The notes below the pieces were generated by a model. The model saw only the letters and a list, made by a program, of their open reading frames with translations, was not told where the DNA came from and did not search any database. From assembly GCA_030619765.1 (NCBI GenBank), contig JAUXAU010000001.1, positions 24,704 through 88,703 of the forward strand: a stretch of 64,000 nucleotides of DNA. Reading direction: 5' to 3'. This DNA is from Thermoplasmatota archaeon (lineage in GTDB: Archaea > Thermoplasmatota > E2 > DHVEG-1). Of the stretch, positions 25,628 through 33,764 are shown in pieces. Made by a program: the position numbers and the translations under genes. Positions within the stretch are counted from its first letter, which is position 1. Every line of letters begins with the position of its first letter.

Positions 25628-25767
25628 TAAGAGTTTATAAGAAAGGACGAGACGATCAGTTTAAGCAGGATGTAGAAGTTACTCAAAGAGAACTTCCTAA
25701 AATAATAAAAGAACAGCTTGATCAGTGTCAAATGAGAGCTAATAAAGCAATTGATAAGGAGGGGTAA
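25534..25767 (+). CDS. Hypothetical protein (paralog of previous ORF)
   Basis: ISFFEEVLVRVYKKGRDDQFKQDVEVTQRELPKIIKEQLDQ. Confidence 0.5.
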   Translation: MDEEFIKKQAKGLSELVGTTAIGISFFEEVLVRVYKKGRDDQFKQDVEVTQRELPKIIKEQLDQCQMRANKAIDKEG

Positions 25768-25769
25768 AA

Positions 25770-26405
25770 ATGGAAGTAGTAGTTGATGGTATTCAATATG
25801 CGCCAGTAAAAACAGTACAAGTACATAATTTTCCAAAACTGGAATCTCCGTTTGTAAGAACAGGAGTGAAACATGGAATTATAGATGAGATTGCAGAAGA
25901 TATGGAATGGGTGTTTGAAGATGATGAAGTGATTTGTTCCGAAAAGATAAATGGAACAAATGTTTCTATTGTAATTCAGGGAGGACAACTGATAGGAATC
26001 TACAACAGAAAAAATAAGATAGAAATTGGCATTTTGGAAACTAATCGATTTTTGGAGGGCACAAGAAACGCACGTGCAAAAGGTTGGATTAAATTAGATC
26101 AAGATGGACAATTTTTTGGGGAATTGATGGGGCCTGGAATTCAAGGAAACTTTCTGAAGTTGCAGCAGTGCTTGTGGTTTCCTTTCAGGTACATGAGAGA
26201 AAAATGTAAGTGGAGATCATGGGGCAAGTATCCAAAAACTTTTGATGTGATAAGTGAATGGTTTAAAGAGGATCTGTTTAGTTTAATCTACATGCATTAT
26301 TTTGCAGTAGAAAAAGTAATGTCGGAAGGAGTTGTATTTTATCAACCATCGACAGGAAGGATGGCAAAGTTGAGAAGGGATATGTTTTCGTGGTATAAGA
26401 AGTAG
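25770..26405 (+). CDS. RNA ligase (Rnl2-like nucleotidyltransferase)
   Basis: CSEKINGTNVSI nucleotidyl-lysine motif; FFGELMGPGIQGN; SEGVVFYQPSTGRMAKLRRDMFSWY motifs IV/V. Confidence 0.8.
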   Translation: MEVVVDGIQYAPVKTVQVHNFPKLESPFVRTGVKHGIIDEIAEDMEWVFEDDEVICSEKINGTNVSIVIQGGQLIGIYNRKNKIEIGILETNRFLEGTRNARAKGWIKLDQDGQFFGELMGPGIQGNFLKLQQCLWFPFRYMREKCKWRSWGKYPKTFDVISEWFKEDLFSLIYMHYFAVEKVMSEGVVFYQPSTGRMAKLRRDMFSWYKK

Positions 26406-26568
26406 CCACTTGCGATGTGGCAGCATTGGGTAAGGTTGCACTATCTTTAGGAACGGTTCTGCCAAAACGGACGGGGATTTGTAGCGTGCGAAAGGTGCGT
26501 GCGATGGGCAAAGATCATCCATCAGGGTACAGGTGCCGAGTGTGGAATCCGGCCAGGTGGCTTTTTTT
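26404..26568 (+). ncRNA. Candidate structured RNA closed by a 9-bp terminal stem and followed by poly-U
   Basis: AGCCACTTG (26404-26412) pairs along its full length with CAGGTGGCT (26554-26562), then TTTTTT; internal TGGCAG/CTGCCA, GATGG/CCATC, GCCG/CGGC pairs; GC-rich versus surroundings; no ORF. Confidence 0.6.
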
Positions 26569-26579
26569 AGGAGGAAAAA

Positions 26580-26672
26580 GTGACGATGTTAATTGAGATT
26601 GTAGCTTATTCTTTAGCTTTGATAGCAATATCACTTTTTGTTTTCTCTGTTTGGAGGGATAGGATAAAATGA
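26580..26672 (+). CDS. Small membrane peptide
   Basis: SD aggagg 5 nt before GTG; (V)TMLIEIVAYSLALIAISLFVFSVWRDRIK. Confidence 0.4.
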   Translation: MTMLIEIVAYSLALIAISLFVFSVWRDRIK

Positions 26673-26806
26673 ATGCAGAAGAATTTTTTGAAAGGGTGGA
26701 GAGCTCATTGGGAGAGACAAAGTGTCGTGATCCAAGTGGATGTGATTATTTTATATCTGATATGGATGAGTTGTTTGATGATTGGAATGAAAAGGCAGAG
26801 AGATGA
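26669..26806 (+). CDS. Small acidic protein
   Basis: MNAEEFFERVESSLGETKCRDPSGCDYFISDMDELFDDWNEKAER; ATGA overlap. Confidence 0.4.
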   Translation: MNAEEFFERVESSLGETKCRDPSGCDYFISDMDELFDDWNEKAER

Positions 26807-26816
26807 GTAAAAAATA

Positions 26817-26888
26817 GTGTGGTTAGTTTAATGGAAAAACACTGGACTGTGAATTCAGAGATTAGGGTTCGAATCCCGACCACACCCA
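26817..26888 (+). tRNA. tRNA-His (anticodon GTG), CCA encoded
   Basis: Cloverleaf: gtgtggtt...actggactgtgaattcag (anticodon arm, GTG)...agggttcgaatccc (T arm)...gaccacaccca; G-1:C73 pair possible. Confidence 0.9.
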
Positions 26889-26901
26889 TAAGGAGAATAA
26901 A

Positions 26902-26994
26902 ATGTTTTGGATGGAATTTTTAACGGGAGTTGTGGTAATGGCATTGATAGAGGCTATTTGGATATGTGTTGTAATGTATAATTGGGGAGGATAA
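26902..26994 (+). CDS. Small membrane peptide
   Basis: MFWMEFLTGVVVMALIEAIWICVVMYNWGG with SD aggag. Confidence 0.4.
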   Translation: MFWMEFLTGVVVMALIEAIWICVVMYNWGG

Positions 26995-26996
26995 GA

Positions 26997-27242
26997 ATGA
27001 GGTTTGAAAAAGTTGAGAAGATAGAAGATAGTATACAATCAACTTCTTTTATGACTGTGCGTGATTTAATAAATATGTTGACCAAAGAATTGGAGGAGAA
27101 TGAAGTTGATAATACTGTGATTGGACATTTTGAAGAAGATCATGATAAAGAAACAATTACACTTGTTGAATCTATTTCTTCTGCAGAAGTTAAAATTATA
27201 GATGACCATTTGCAGATGAGGTTTGGTTGGGAGTTGGTGTAG
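26997..27242 (+). CDS. Hypothetical protein
   Basis: In-frame ATG at 26997 with SD ggagg. Confidence 0.5.
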   Translation: MRFEKVEKIEDSIQSTSFMTVRDLINMLTKELEENEVDNTVIGHFEEDHDKETITLVESISSAEVKIIDDHLQMRFGWELV

Positions 27243-27497
27243 ATGTCAGGATATTGGAATGGGTTAATTCTTGTAGGTTTTTTGATAGCAGTGGGAATAT
27301 ATGTATGGTTGATGCTTACTTGGGGAGTGAGCCCTAAGAGAAGTGTTTACAAGATTCCAAAAGTTACAACATTTGCAATGAGACCATCTACAAGGGAACT
27401 TCGTATAAGGTTTAGAATAAAAGTTAAAAGGGCAAAAAGGAAACAAAGAATTATGGTAGTGTTTAGAAAAGTGCTGGATGTTATATTCCCGAGTTGA
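27243..27497 (+). CDS. Small membrane protein with basic tail
   Basis: GLILVGFLIAVGIYVWLMLTWG then basic tail. Confidence 0.5.
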   Translation: MSGYWNGLILVGFLIAVGIYVWLMLTWGVSPKRSVYKIPKVTTFAMRPSTRELRIRFRIKVKRAKRKQRIMVVFRKVLDVIFPS

Positions 27498-27508
27498 GGA
27501 GGAGAAAT

Positions 27509-27874
27509 ATGGATTGTGGTTGTAGAAAATGTGAAGTTCCAATGAGGTGTGCAGTAGTTAAAGAAAAGTTGAAGGCTGAGATTAAATATGACAAGGATTC
27601 AAAACCACATGAGATAGTAATGGGTGGGGATCCTGAAAATCCTACGTGGAAGGAATATTTGGATCAGTACAAGGAAGAATTTCAGCCACATATAGAAGCA
27701 ATTAAAGAAGCGATATTAGAAGCAAAGTTAGAAAACACAGTTGCTAGTAATATATGTAATGATATTTATTTTGTTGTGGGTGATGTGGGTGTTGGATTTA
27801 CTTGGCGTGCATGGGGAGACCTTTTGCAAGCGATTCACAATAAGCGTGAAGGATATATGATGTACTATATGTAA
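27509..27874 (+). CDS. Hypothetical protein with N-terminal Cys motif
   Basis: MDCGCRKCEVPMRC; SD gaggag. Confidence 0.45.
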   Translation: MDCGCRKCEVPMRCAVVKEKLKAEIKYDKDSKPHEIVMGGDPENPTWKEYLDQYKEEFQPHIEAIKEAILEAKLENTVASNICNDIYFVVGDVGVGFTWRAWGDLLQAIHNKREGYMMYYM

Positions 27875-27876
27875 AG

Positions 27877-28329
27877 GTGGTTAGTATGATCATGAAGATG
27901 GATGTTAGTGGTATCTACATGCAATTAGAAGGAAAGGAATTTGTTGAAGAATATCATGTTAGACATAAGGTGAAGTCTGCTTTGATACTACGCAATTATA
28001 ATACAAAGAAAGCAATGGAGTCTGTTAAGAACATTGTGTCATCTATTATGGGTAAAACAGTTGTTGAAATTGGAGCTGGAGTGGGTTATCTTGCTATAGA
28101 AATGGCAAAATATGCTAAGAGGGTTTTTGCTATAGAAGCTGATCCTGCGTGGTCATGGTATTTCACTGAATACTTGTATAAAAACAAGCCAAAGAATTTA
28201 ACGTGGGTTTTTGGTAGTGCTGATGAGATTCCTATAATAGCAGATGTGGCAATAATTTGTTCATGTTCAGGAATAAAAGATATGAAGAAGAAGGCTTATA
28301 AGATGGCAAAGAAGGTGTTAATTCTGTAG
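27877..28329 (+). CDS. SAM-dependent methyltransferase (rRNA dimethylase-like fold)
   Basis: TVVEIGAGVGYLAIEMAKYAKRVFAIEADPAW. Confidence 0.7.
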   Translation: MVSMIMKMDVSGIYMQLEGKEFVEEYHVRHKVKSALILRNYNTKKAMESVKNIVSSIMGKTVVEIGAGVGYLAIEMAKYAKRVFAIEADPAWSWYFTEYLYKNKPKNLTWVFGSADEIPIIADVAIICSCSGIKDMKKKAYKMAKKVLIL

Positions 28330-28348
28330 AAAAAATAAGGGGTATATA

Positions 28349-28444
28349 ATGGATTGGGAAATAGTTGTAATGACAATTGGTTTTTTTGCTTTCTTAGGAT
28401 GGATAGTTTGGTTGTATTTTAGAAGCTTTAATAAGAAGCTTTAG
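28349..28444 (+). CDS. Small membrane peptide
   Basis: MDWEIVVMTIGFFAFLGWIVWLYFRSFNKKL. Confidence 0.35.
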   Translation: MDWEIVVMTIGFFAFLGWIVWLYFRSFNKKL

Positions 28445-28464
28445 TACTATTTGAGAAGGCATAA

Positions 28465-28677
28465 GTGAGAAATGCAAGAACACGGGTATATTGTCCTTGG
28501 TGCAGAAGTATAGCAAAGAAAGAAGGGCCGCCTGTAATATTAGGATCAATCAATTTGATTATTTCATACAAGTGTTATGAGTGTGGCTGTCCTTTCATAG
28601 TTTGTGGGAGGGTTGAGTCTCCGTACAATGTAAAAAGATGTAAGAGGGAGATAAAAGTTGTGATGGAAGATTTATGA
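28465..28677 (+). CDS. Zinc-finger small protein
   Basis: CPWCR...CYECGCPF; GTG start. Confidence 0.45.
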   Translation: MRNARTRVYCPWCRSIAKKEGPPVILGSINLIISYKCYECGCPFIVCGRVESPYNVKRCKREIKVVMEDL

Positions 28678-29459
28678 GTGTAAAGCTAATGTTGGGCGAT
28701 TGTTTGGAAAGGATGAAGGAAATCTTTGATGGTTCTGTTGATATGGTGTTGGCTGATCCACCTTATGGGACAACTGCATGTAAGTGGGATTCTGTTATTC
28801 CACTTGAGCCGATGTGGGAGCAATTAAAGAGGGTTATTAAGCCTAATGGGGCAATTGTAATGACTGCAAGTCAGCCTTTCACTACGACTTTGATTAGTAG
28901 TAACATGAAGATGTTTAAGTATTGTTGGGTATGGAACAAAACAACACCTGTTGGCCATGTAGTTGCAAGGGTGAGACCGATGCAGTTGCATGAGGATGTG
29001 TGCGTGTTTAGTACTGGGACAATGCTAAGTGGTGGTAGTAGGAACAATATGGTGTATAATCCTCAAGATTTAAAATTTTATAATAAAATAGTTGATTCAA
29101 CAAGGCAGTTGAAAGACAATGAACAAAATCAATTTAGACGGAATAGTCATAAGAAAAATCATTTACAAGAATGGACTAATTATCCTAAGACAATAATCCA
29201 GTTTAATAAAGTTTTAAGTAAAAGAAGTGTTCATCCTACTCAGAAGCCTGTAGCTCTTATGGAATATCTTATCAAAACTTATACTAATGAAGGTGCAATT
29301 GTTTTAGATTTTGCAATGGGAAGTGGGTCAACTGGGGTTGCTTGTATTCATACTGGACGAAGTTTTATAGGAATTGAGTTGGATTTAAATTATTTTGAAG
29401 TGGCAAGAAAAAGAATTAGTTGTTCACCGTATCGTATAAAAAGAGAGATAAAAAGTTAA
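28674..29459 (+). CDS. DNA methyltransferase (N6-A/N4-C, DPPY)
   Basis: MVLADPPYGTTACKWD; VLDFAMGSGSTGVACIHTGRSFIGIELD. Confidence 0.9.
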   Translation: MSVKLMLGDCLERMKEIFDGSVDMVLADPPYGTTACKWDSVIPLEPMWEQLKRVIKPNGAIVMTASQPFTTTLISSNMKMFKYCWVWNKTTPVGHVVARVRPMQLHEDVCVFSTGTMLSGGSRNNMVYNPQDLKFYNKIVDSTRQLKDNEQNQFRRNSHKKNHLQEWTNYPKTIIQFNKVLSKRSVHPTQKPVALMEYLIKTYTNEGAIVLDFAMGSGSTGVACIHTGRSFIGIELDLNYFEVARKRISCSPYRIKREIKS

Positions 29460-29473
29460 AAATAAAGGTTGAA

Positions 29474-29503
29474 AAGCTACAGAAAAAGATGCTTTTCTAG
29501 CTT
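29474..29503 (+). terminator. Hairpin at module boundary, possible terminator
   Basis: AAGCT-ac-AGAAAA-agatgc-TTTTCT-AGCTT followed by attatt; intergenic. Confidence 0.45.
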
Positions 29504-29642
29504 ATTATTGGTGTTTTACCTTACATTTCCGTTAAAAATTTACGTTGTATATATAGCTTTTATGATATTATTTTTATGGTATTTTAAAAAATTTGAGTGA
29601 TTGAAATAGGAGGATGGGGAGAGAGGGGAGTAGGCAGGCAGT

Positions 29643-30125
29643 ATGAAATTGACAGAAAATCAAAAAATAGTAGCGAAGTTGCTGGCGTGGGGAGTAAGTC
29701 AAGCAGAAGCAGCGAGAAGATTAGATGTAACTCAAGCAACTATTTACAATTGGCTCAAGAAAAAAGTGTTCCGAGAGGAGCGGGATTTTTGGATTCAAAG
29801 GGCCAATGAAATATGGGAGCGAAACACTGAAAATGTTTTAGGATTAGCAAGTGACCGTCTTGTAGAAATAGTGAGAGACGGAAAAGATGCTGATTCTTTG
29901 AAAGCGATTGAAATGATTTTAAGAACTAAAGGTAAAATGAAAGATACATTGGAAGTCAAGGATGTGACACCAGGAAAGGGAGAAGCAATTGGAAAGTTTA
30001 TTGAGTCCCTCGCAAGAGCTGAACTTGCCGTCGGAATTACATATAAAGGAACGGCTGGAGAGATTGCAGAAGAGGACAAGAAAATTAGGATTAGAAGGGA
30101 GCCTCGCAAGCTTATTGAAGATTAG
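29643..30125 (+). CDS. Terminase small subunit-like (HTH)
   Basis: VAKLLAWGVSQAEAARRLDVTQATIYNWLKKK immediately upstream of large terminase. Confidence 0.7.
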   Translation: MKLTENQKIVAKLLAWGVSQAEAARRLDVTQATIYNWLKKKVFREERDFWIQRANEIWERNTENVLGLASDRLVEIVRDGKDADSLKAIEMILRTKGKMKDTLEVKDVTPGKGEAIGKFIESLARAELAVGITYKGTAGEIAEEDKKIRIRREPRKLIED

Positions 30126-31791
30126 CATAGCAGAGGATGAAATTGGTAATGGGATAGAATTTCTGCTTGATGAAATAAAGGGAAAAGAAAAAGCAAAAGA
30201 AGTTGAGCAATATAAAAATGATCCTGCTGGTTTTATAAATGATCGTTGTTGGATCTTCAATCCAGAAAAAGATCCTGCGGTGTTTCGTTTTAAGTTGTAT
30301 GACTATCAAAAAGATTTTATTAGAGATGATATATATCCAGCATATAAGAATCAAGAAGATATCCTGGATGAAAAAAGCCGGCAGATGGGTTTTAGCTGGC
30401 TTTATATGGCGTTTTTCTTATGGGGTCTTTTGTTCAACGAAGGGTTCTCAGGCTTTGCCATGTCGTACAAGGAAAGATTAGTTGATGACGGTGGTTCAGA
30501 ATCAAGTATAGATAGTTTGTTTGGCAAGTTGCGATTCTTGTACGATAACTTGCATAGAGAAGAATCTGATGAGTTTGAATTTGATACACTGCATTTCAAG
30601 TTCTTAAGGATTGTAAATAGAAGAACAGGGGCTTATCTGATAGGTGAAAGTTGTAATGTAAATGCAGGTCGTGGTGGTACATATTCTTTTGGGCTATGGG
30701 ATGAAGTGGCCTCAACACCTAAGAGTGAGAGGATACATCCTAGCTTTCATCAGGCAGTGCGTTGTAGATGTTACAATTCGACTGTTAGAGGAAAAGGAAA
30801 TGTGTTTGCACGATTAAGACATGATGCAAATGTTAACATCAAAAAGTTGACATTTCATTGGAGCTTGCATCCAGACAAGTCTGTAGGGCTTATAAAAGAT
30901 GAGGATGGGAAATATAGTTCACCTTGGTATAGAAACGAGTGTTTAAGTTTAACACCCACTCAAGTTGCACAAGAACTTGATATTGATTATGAAGCATCTG
31001 TTGAAGGAAGGATATATACAAAGTTTCAACGTGCAGTTCATGTCAGGCCTTTAGATTTTAATCCAGAATGGAAATCCAGTTCAATCATTTCATGGGATTT
31101 AGGTGTGGCAGATGAGACGGTTGGCACTGTTATGCAAATGGATAATCAAGGTAATATTGGAATAGTTGATGAGATAGTGGGGACGGATGAAGAGATCCGA
31201 TTTTACATTGCTTTAATTTGTGGAGTGCAGCCGCCAGAGTTTAAGTTTCTGCCTGCAGAAAAAAGAAAAGTTGTAACACCTTTTCTTTTTCGAGCTAGAC
31301 AATATGGGTATGGGGATTTGATTAACGTTGCTGGGCCTGATTCTTTGCAGCGATCAATAACTTCAAAAGCATCTGTGGTGCAACAGTTCAGGACTGCTGG
31401 AAGGCTGGGCCGTGATGAGAGGACCGGTAGAATAACAGACAGAAGGTACAAGAATCTTCAGATTATTCCCTTGACAGGATATAGAGTAATGGATCGTGTT
31501 GTAGAGACAAAGAAAATAATGGATCCGAATCGAAACCATCTTATTGTTAGTGAACGATGTGTTAACACTATTGAATGTTTGCTAAATTATCAATGGTCAC
31601 AAACTGCTGAAGGTACAAATAGAGAAAGTCCAGAACACAATTGGGCGAGTCATTCTGCGGATAGTGTTGGAATGGGTGTCTTGTGGTACATGAAACACAG
31701 AAAACCTGGAAGGAAGCCACCTGTTGGTGATAGAATTTCAAGGAGGAAGCCACAAGGGCTTATGGGCACTATGAGAGTTGGTAGACGATAG
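30115..31791 (+). CDS. terL: Terminase large subunit
   Basis: FRLYDYQKDFIR-type helicase motif, DEKSRQMGFSW; nuclease-like SWDLGVADETVGTV; start uncertain (track 29989, TTG 30115 plausible). Confidence 0.8.
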   Translation: MKISIAEDEIGNGIEFLLDEIKGKEKAKEVEQYKNDPAGFINDRCWIFNPEKDPAVFRFKLYDYQKDFIRDDIYPAYKNQEDILDEKSRQMGFSWLYMAFFLWGLLFNEGFSGFAMSYKERLVDDGGSESSIDSLFGKLRFLYDNLHREESDEFEFDTLHFKFLRIVNRRTGAYLIGESCNVNAGRGGTYSFGLWDEVASTPKSERIHPSFHQAVRCRCYNSTVRGKGNVFARLRHDANVNIKKLTFHWSLHPDKSVGLIKDEDGKYSSPWYRNECLSLTPTQVAQELDIDYEASVEGRIYTKFQRAVHVRPLDFNPEWKSSSIISWDLGVADETVGTVMQMDNQGNIGIVDEIVGTDEEIRFYIALICGVQPPEFKFLPAEKRKVVTPFLFRARQYGYGDLINVAGPDSLQRSITSKASVVQQFRTAGRLGRDERTGRITDRRYKNLQIIPLTGYRVMDRVVETKKIMDPNRNHLIVSERCVNTIECLLNYQWSQTAEGTNRESPEHNWASHSADSVGMGVLWYMKHRKPGRKPPVGDRISRRKPQGLMGTMRVGRR

Positions 31792-31853
31792 CAACTTAAA
31801 ATAATAAAAACTTGTATTTGATTTTGTCCTATATCTTAAAATAAGGATGTGGC

Positions 31854-32261
31854 ATGAAAAGAGTTGTAAAACGTCCAGTGGTAAAAAGTAAGAAGGCTTC
31901 TGCAATTAAAAAGGCAGCAGAAAAGGCAGTAAGGGCTCGTGCAATGATGCCTAGTGAAGTGAAAGTTGGTATCAAAATATTTCAGATTGTAAAAGGAGAT
32001 CCAGGAGAAAGTCCGAAAGGGGATCGCTTTTGGGGAGTTGTTAATTACAGGGAGCGGTTAATAATTATTGCAGAGGATCTTTTTGCTCAGGATGTTCAAA
32101 TGACTATTCTTCATGAGATATTGCATGCGTTGTTACTTGCAATTGGAAGAGGTGGGTTGGATAGAGTGAATGAAGGATTGGTAAATTCTATGGAATGTGG
32201 GCTTTTTCAACTTATTCAAGATAATCCTGAATTGATGCGATATTTGCAGGAGAAGTTTTAA
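31854..32261 (+). CDS. Small zincin-like metallopeptidase-fold protein
   Basis: MTILHEILHALLLAIG HExxH. Confidence 0.55.
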   Translation: MKRVVKRPVVKSKKASAIKKAAEKAVRARAMMPSEVKVGIKIFQIVKGDPGESPKGDRFWGVVNYRERLIIIAEDLFAQDVQMTILHEILHALLLAIGRGGLDRVNEGLVNSMECGLFQLIQDNPELMRYLQEKF

Positions 32262-32498
32262 ATGTTTATTGCTGATGATACCAGGAAAAAGGGGAATGAG
32301 TTGCTAGATGAATCAATAGCACATCTTGCAAAAAGAGGTGTTGTCAGTGCATTGGTTGCTTACATAGTTGAAAATCCTGATAAGACTAGTGATGAAGACA
32401 ACATTATCTTTGTTGGAGAATATGCTCCAGGTGGTGAGGGAAGGAGGCAAAATCTTCGTAGAAATGTGGTGACATATTTTGCGAAAACAACAATATAA
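32262..32498 (+). CDS. Hypothetical protein
   Basis: ORF in tightly packed late module. Confidence 0.45.
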   Translation: MFIADDTRKKGNELLDESIAHLAKRGVVSALVAYIVENPDKTSDEDNIIFVGEYAPGGEGRRQNLRRNVVTYFAKTTI

Positions 32499-32510
32499 AA
32501 GGAGATTAAG

Positions 32511-33011
32511 ATGATAGGAGAACATGGAGAATTACATGGTAAAAGAGGAAGGATAGTAAAAAAGAGAACAGAGGTGTCAATAGAAGATCAACTTGATATA
32601 GCTCAAGAACAGGCCAGGTTACTTTCTTCAAAGCAATTAGAGAAGCCAGACATGATTGGGAAATTTGCTGGTAGTGGTGTTTCAAAGATAAAGAAAGAGC
32701 CGGAGGAAAAACTTGAAAGGGTCTCAAATAGAAGAAGTGATGAGGAGTTGCAAAGATTGCGCAAAGAAAAGCCTGTGGCAAGAGAAGGAGATATAGGAAT
32801 ACGGACAATTGGAATTGGCAAGTTTTCAAAAGAGATCGTAAAAGGATCAACTAATATTAGTACAGGAATGAGGGATGAGTTGACACCAGTGAAGTTCAAG
32901 GCTCCAATAAAGACTGGAATTGGTAATGCTTCTGAAGTGAATCGAATTCGTCCTGTTGGAGACAGACTGCATAAAGATGTAACAAATCAAAAGCTTAAAG
33001 GAGACAAGTAA
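32511..33011 (+). CDS. Hypothetical late protein (paralog of 33250 ORF)
   Basis: MIG start, LDIAQEQARLL, SDEELQRLRKEK. Confidence 0.5.
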   Translation: MIGEHGELHGKRGRIVKKRTEVSIEDQLDIAQEQARLLSSKQLEKPDMIGKFAGSGVSKIKKEPEEKLERVSNRRSDEELQRLRKEKPVAREGDIGIRTIGIGKFSKEIVKGSTNISTGMRDELTPVKFKAPIKTGIGNASEVNRIRPVGDRLHKDVTNQKLKGDK

Positions 33012-33253
33012 TGGCAGAAAGAAGTTTAACTGTTCAAGAGAAAAAATGGCAAGCGGAATCTGATGCAAGAAGTCTGATTCATGCAGAAGAAGTAGTGGGG
33101 GATACACCACGATTAAAAAGAGCGCTTGTTGAAGTTGATAAGATTGTTGTAGAAAAACAAAAGGAAGCTAAAGCAGCCCAAAAAGTTGCAAGAAAGAAAC
33201 CAGCATTAAGAAAACAATCTGTTAGAACATTCAGAACAAGGAGAAAAAAATGA
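33011..33253 (+). CDS. Basic small protein
   Basis: C-terminal KVARKKPALRKQSVRTFRTRRKK. Confidence 0.5.
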   Translation: MAERSLTVQEKKWQAESDARSLIHAEEVVGDTPRLKRALVEVDKIVVEKQKEAKAAQKVARKKPALRKQSVRTFRTRRKK

Positions 33254-33714
33254 TAGGAAGGTTTGGAAGTCAGCATTCAGGAAAAGTGAAGAAAAGTGTA
33301 GGTTTGCCCACTTCAGTAAAAACAGTTAGGGAGTTGTCAGCTGCAGAAAGGATTGCAATAGTGCAAGAACAGAATCAGATGATGGGAGAGAGTGAAAGAG
33401 AAGAAAAGCAGACAGAACTTAAGAAGGAGCCGATGAGTGAGAGCATGATTGCAATGGAAAATATCAACAAGCAGCGTCAACGAGATATAGAAAAGGATGA
33501 TGCATGGAATCGAAGAATCAATAATTGTGATAGTGCAGAAGAGCTGCAACAATTGTTAAAGGCCAAATCTGGTAAAGTTGGCAAGATAAGGGTTGGATTT
33601 ATATCTGGAGATGCACGAGTTGGAGGAGACACTTCAAAATTAGATAATTTGACATCTGGATTGACTGCTGAAGGCAAAAGACTGGCAGATCCTAATGCTT
33701 TGGAGTTGGACTAA
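33250..33714 (+). CDS. Hypothetical late protein (paralog of 32511 ORF)
   Basis: MIG start, IAIVQEQNQMM, NNCDSAEELQQLLKAK. Confidence 0.5.
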   Translation: MIGRFGSQHSGKVKKSVGLPTSVKTVRELSAAERIAIVQEQNQMMGESEREEKQTELKKEPMSESMIAMENINKQRQRDIEKDDAWNRRINNCDSAEELQQLLKAKSGKVGKIRVGFISGDARVGGDTSKLDNLTSGLTAEGKRLADPNALELD

Positions 33715-33764
33715 TTGAGAATGCAATGAAAAGAAAATACAAGATGTTAGAATGAGGCAATTAA

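Noticed and set aside
29597-29809. + strand ORF 29597-29809
   Set aside because: Alternative frame over the terminase small subunit start; the 29643 ORF has the HTH motif and better context.
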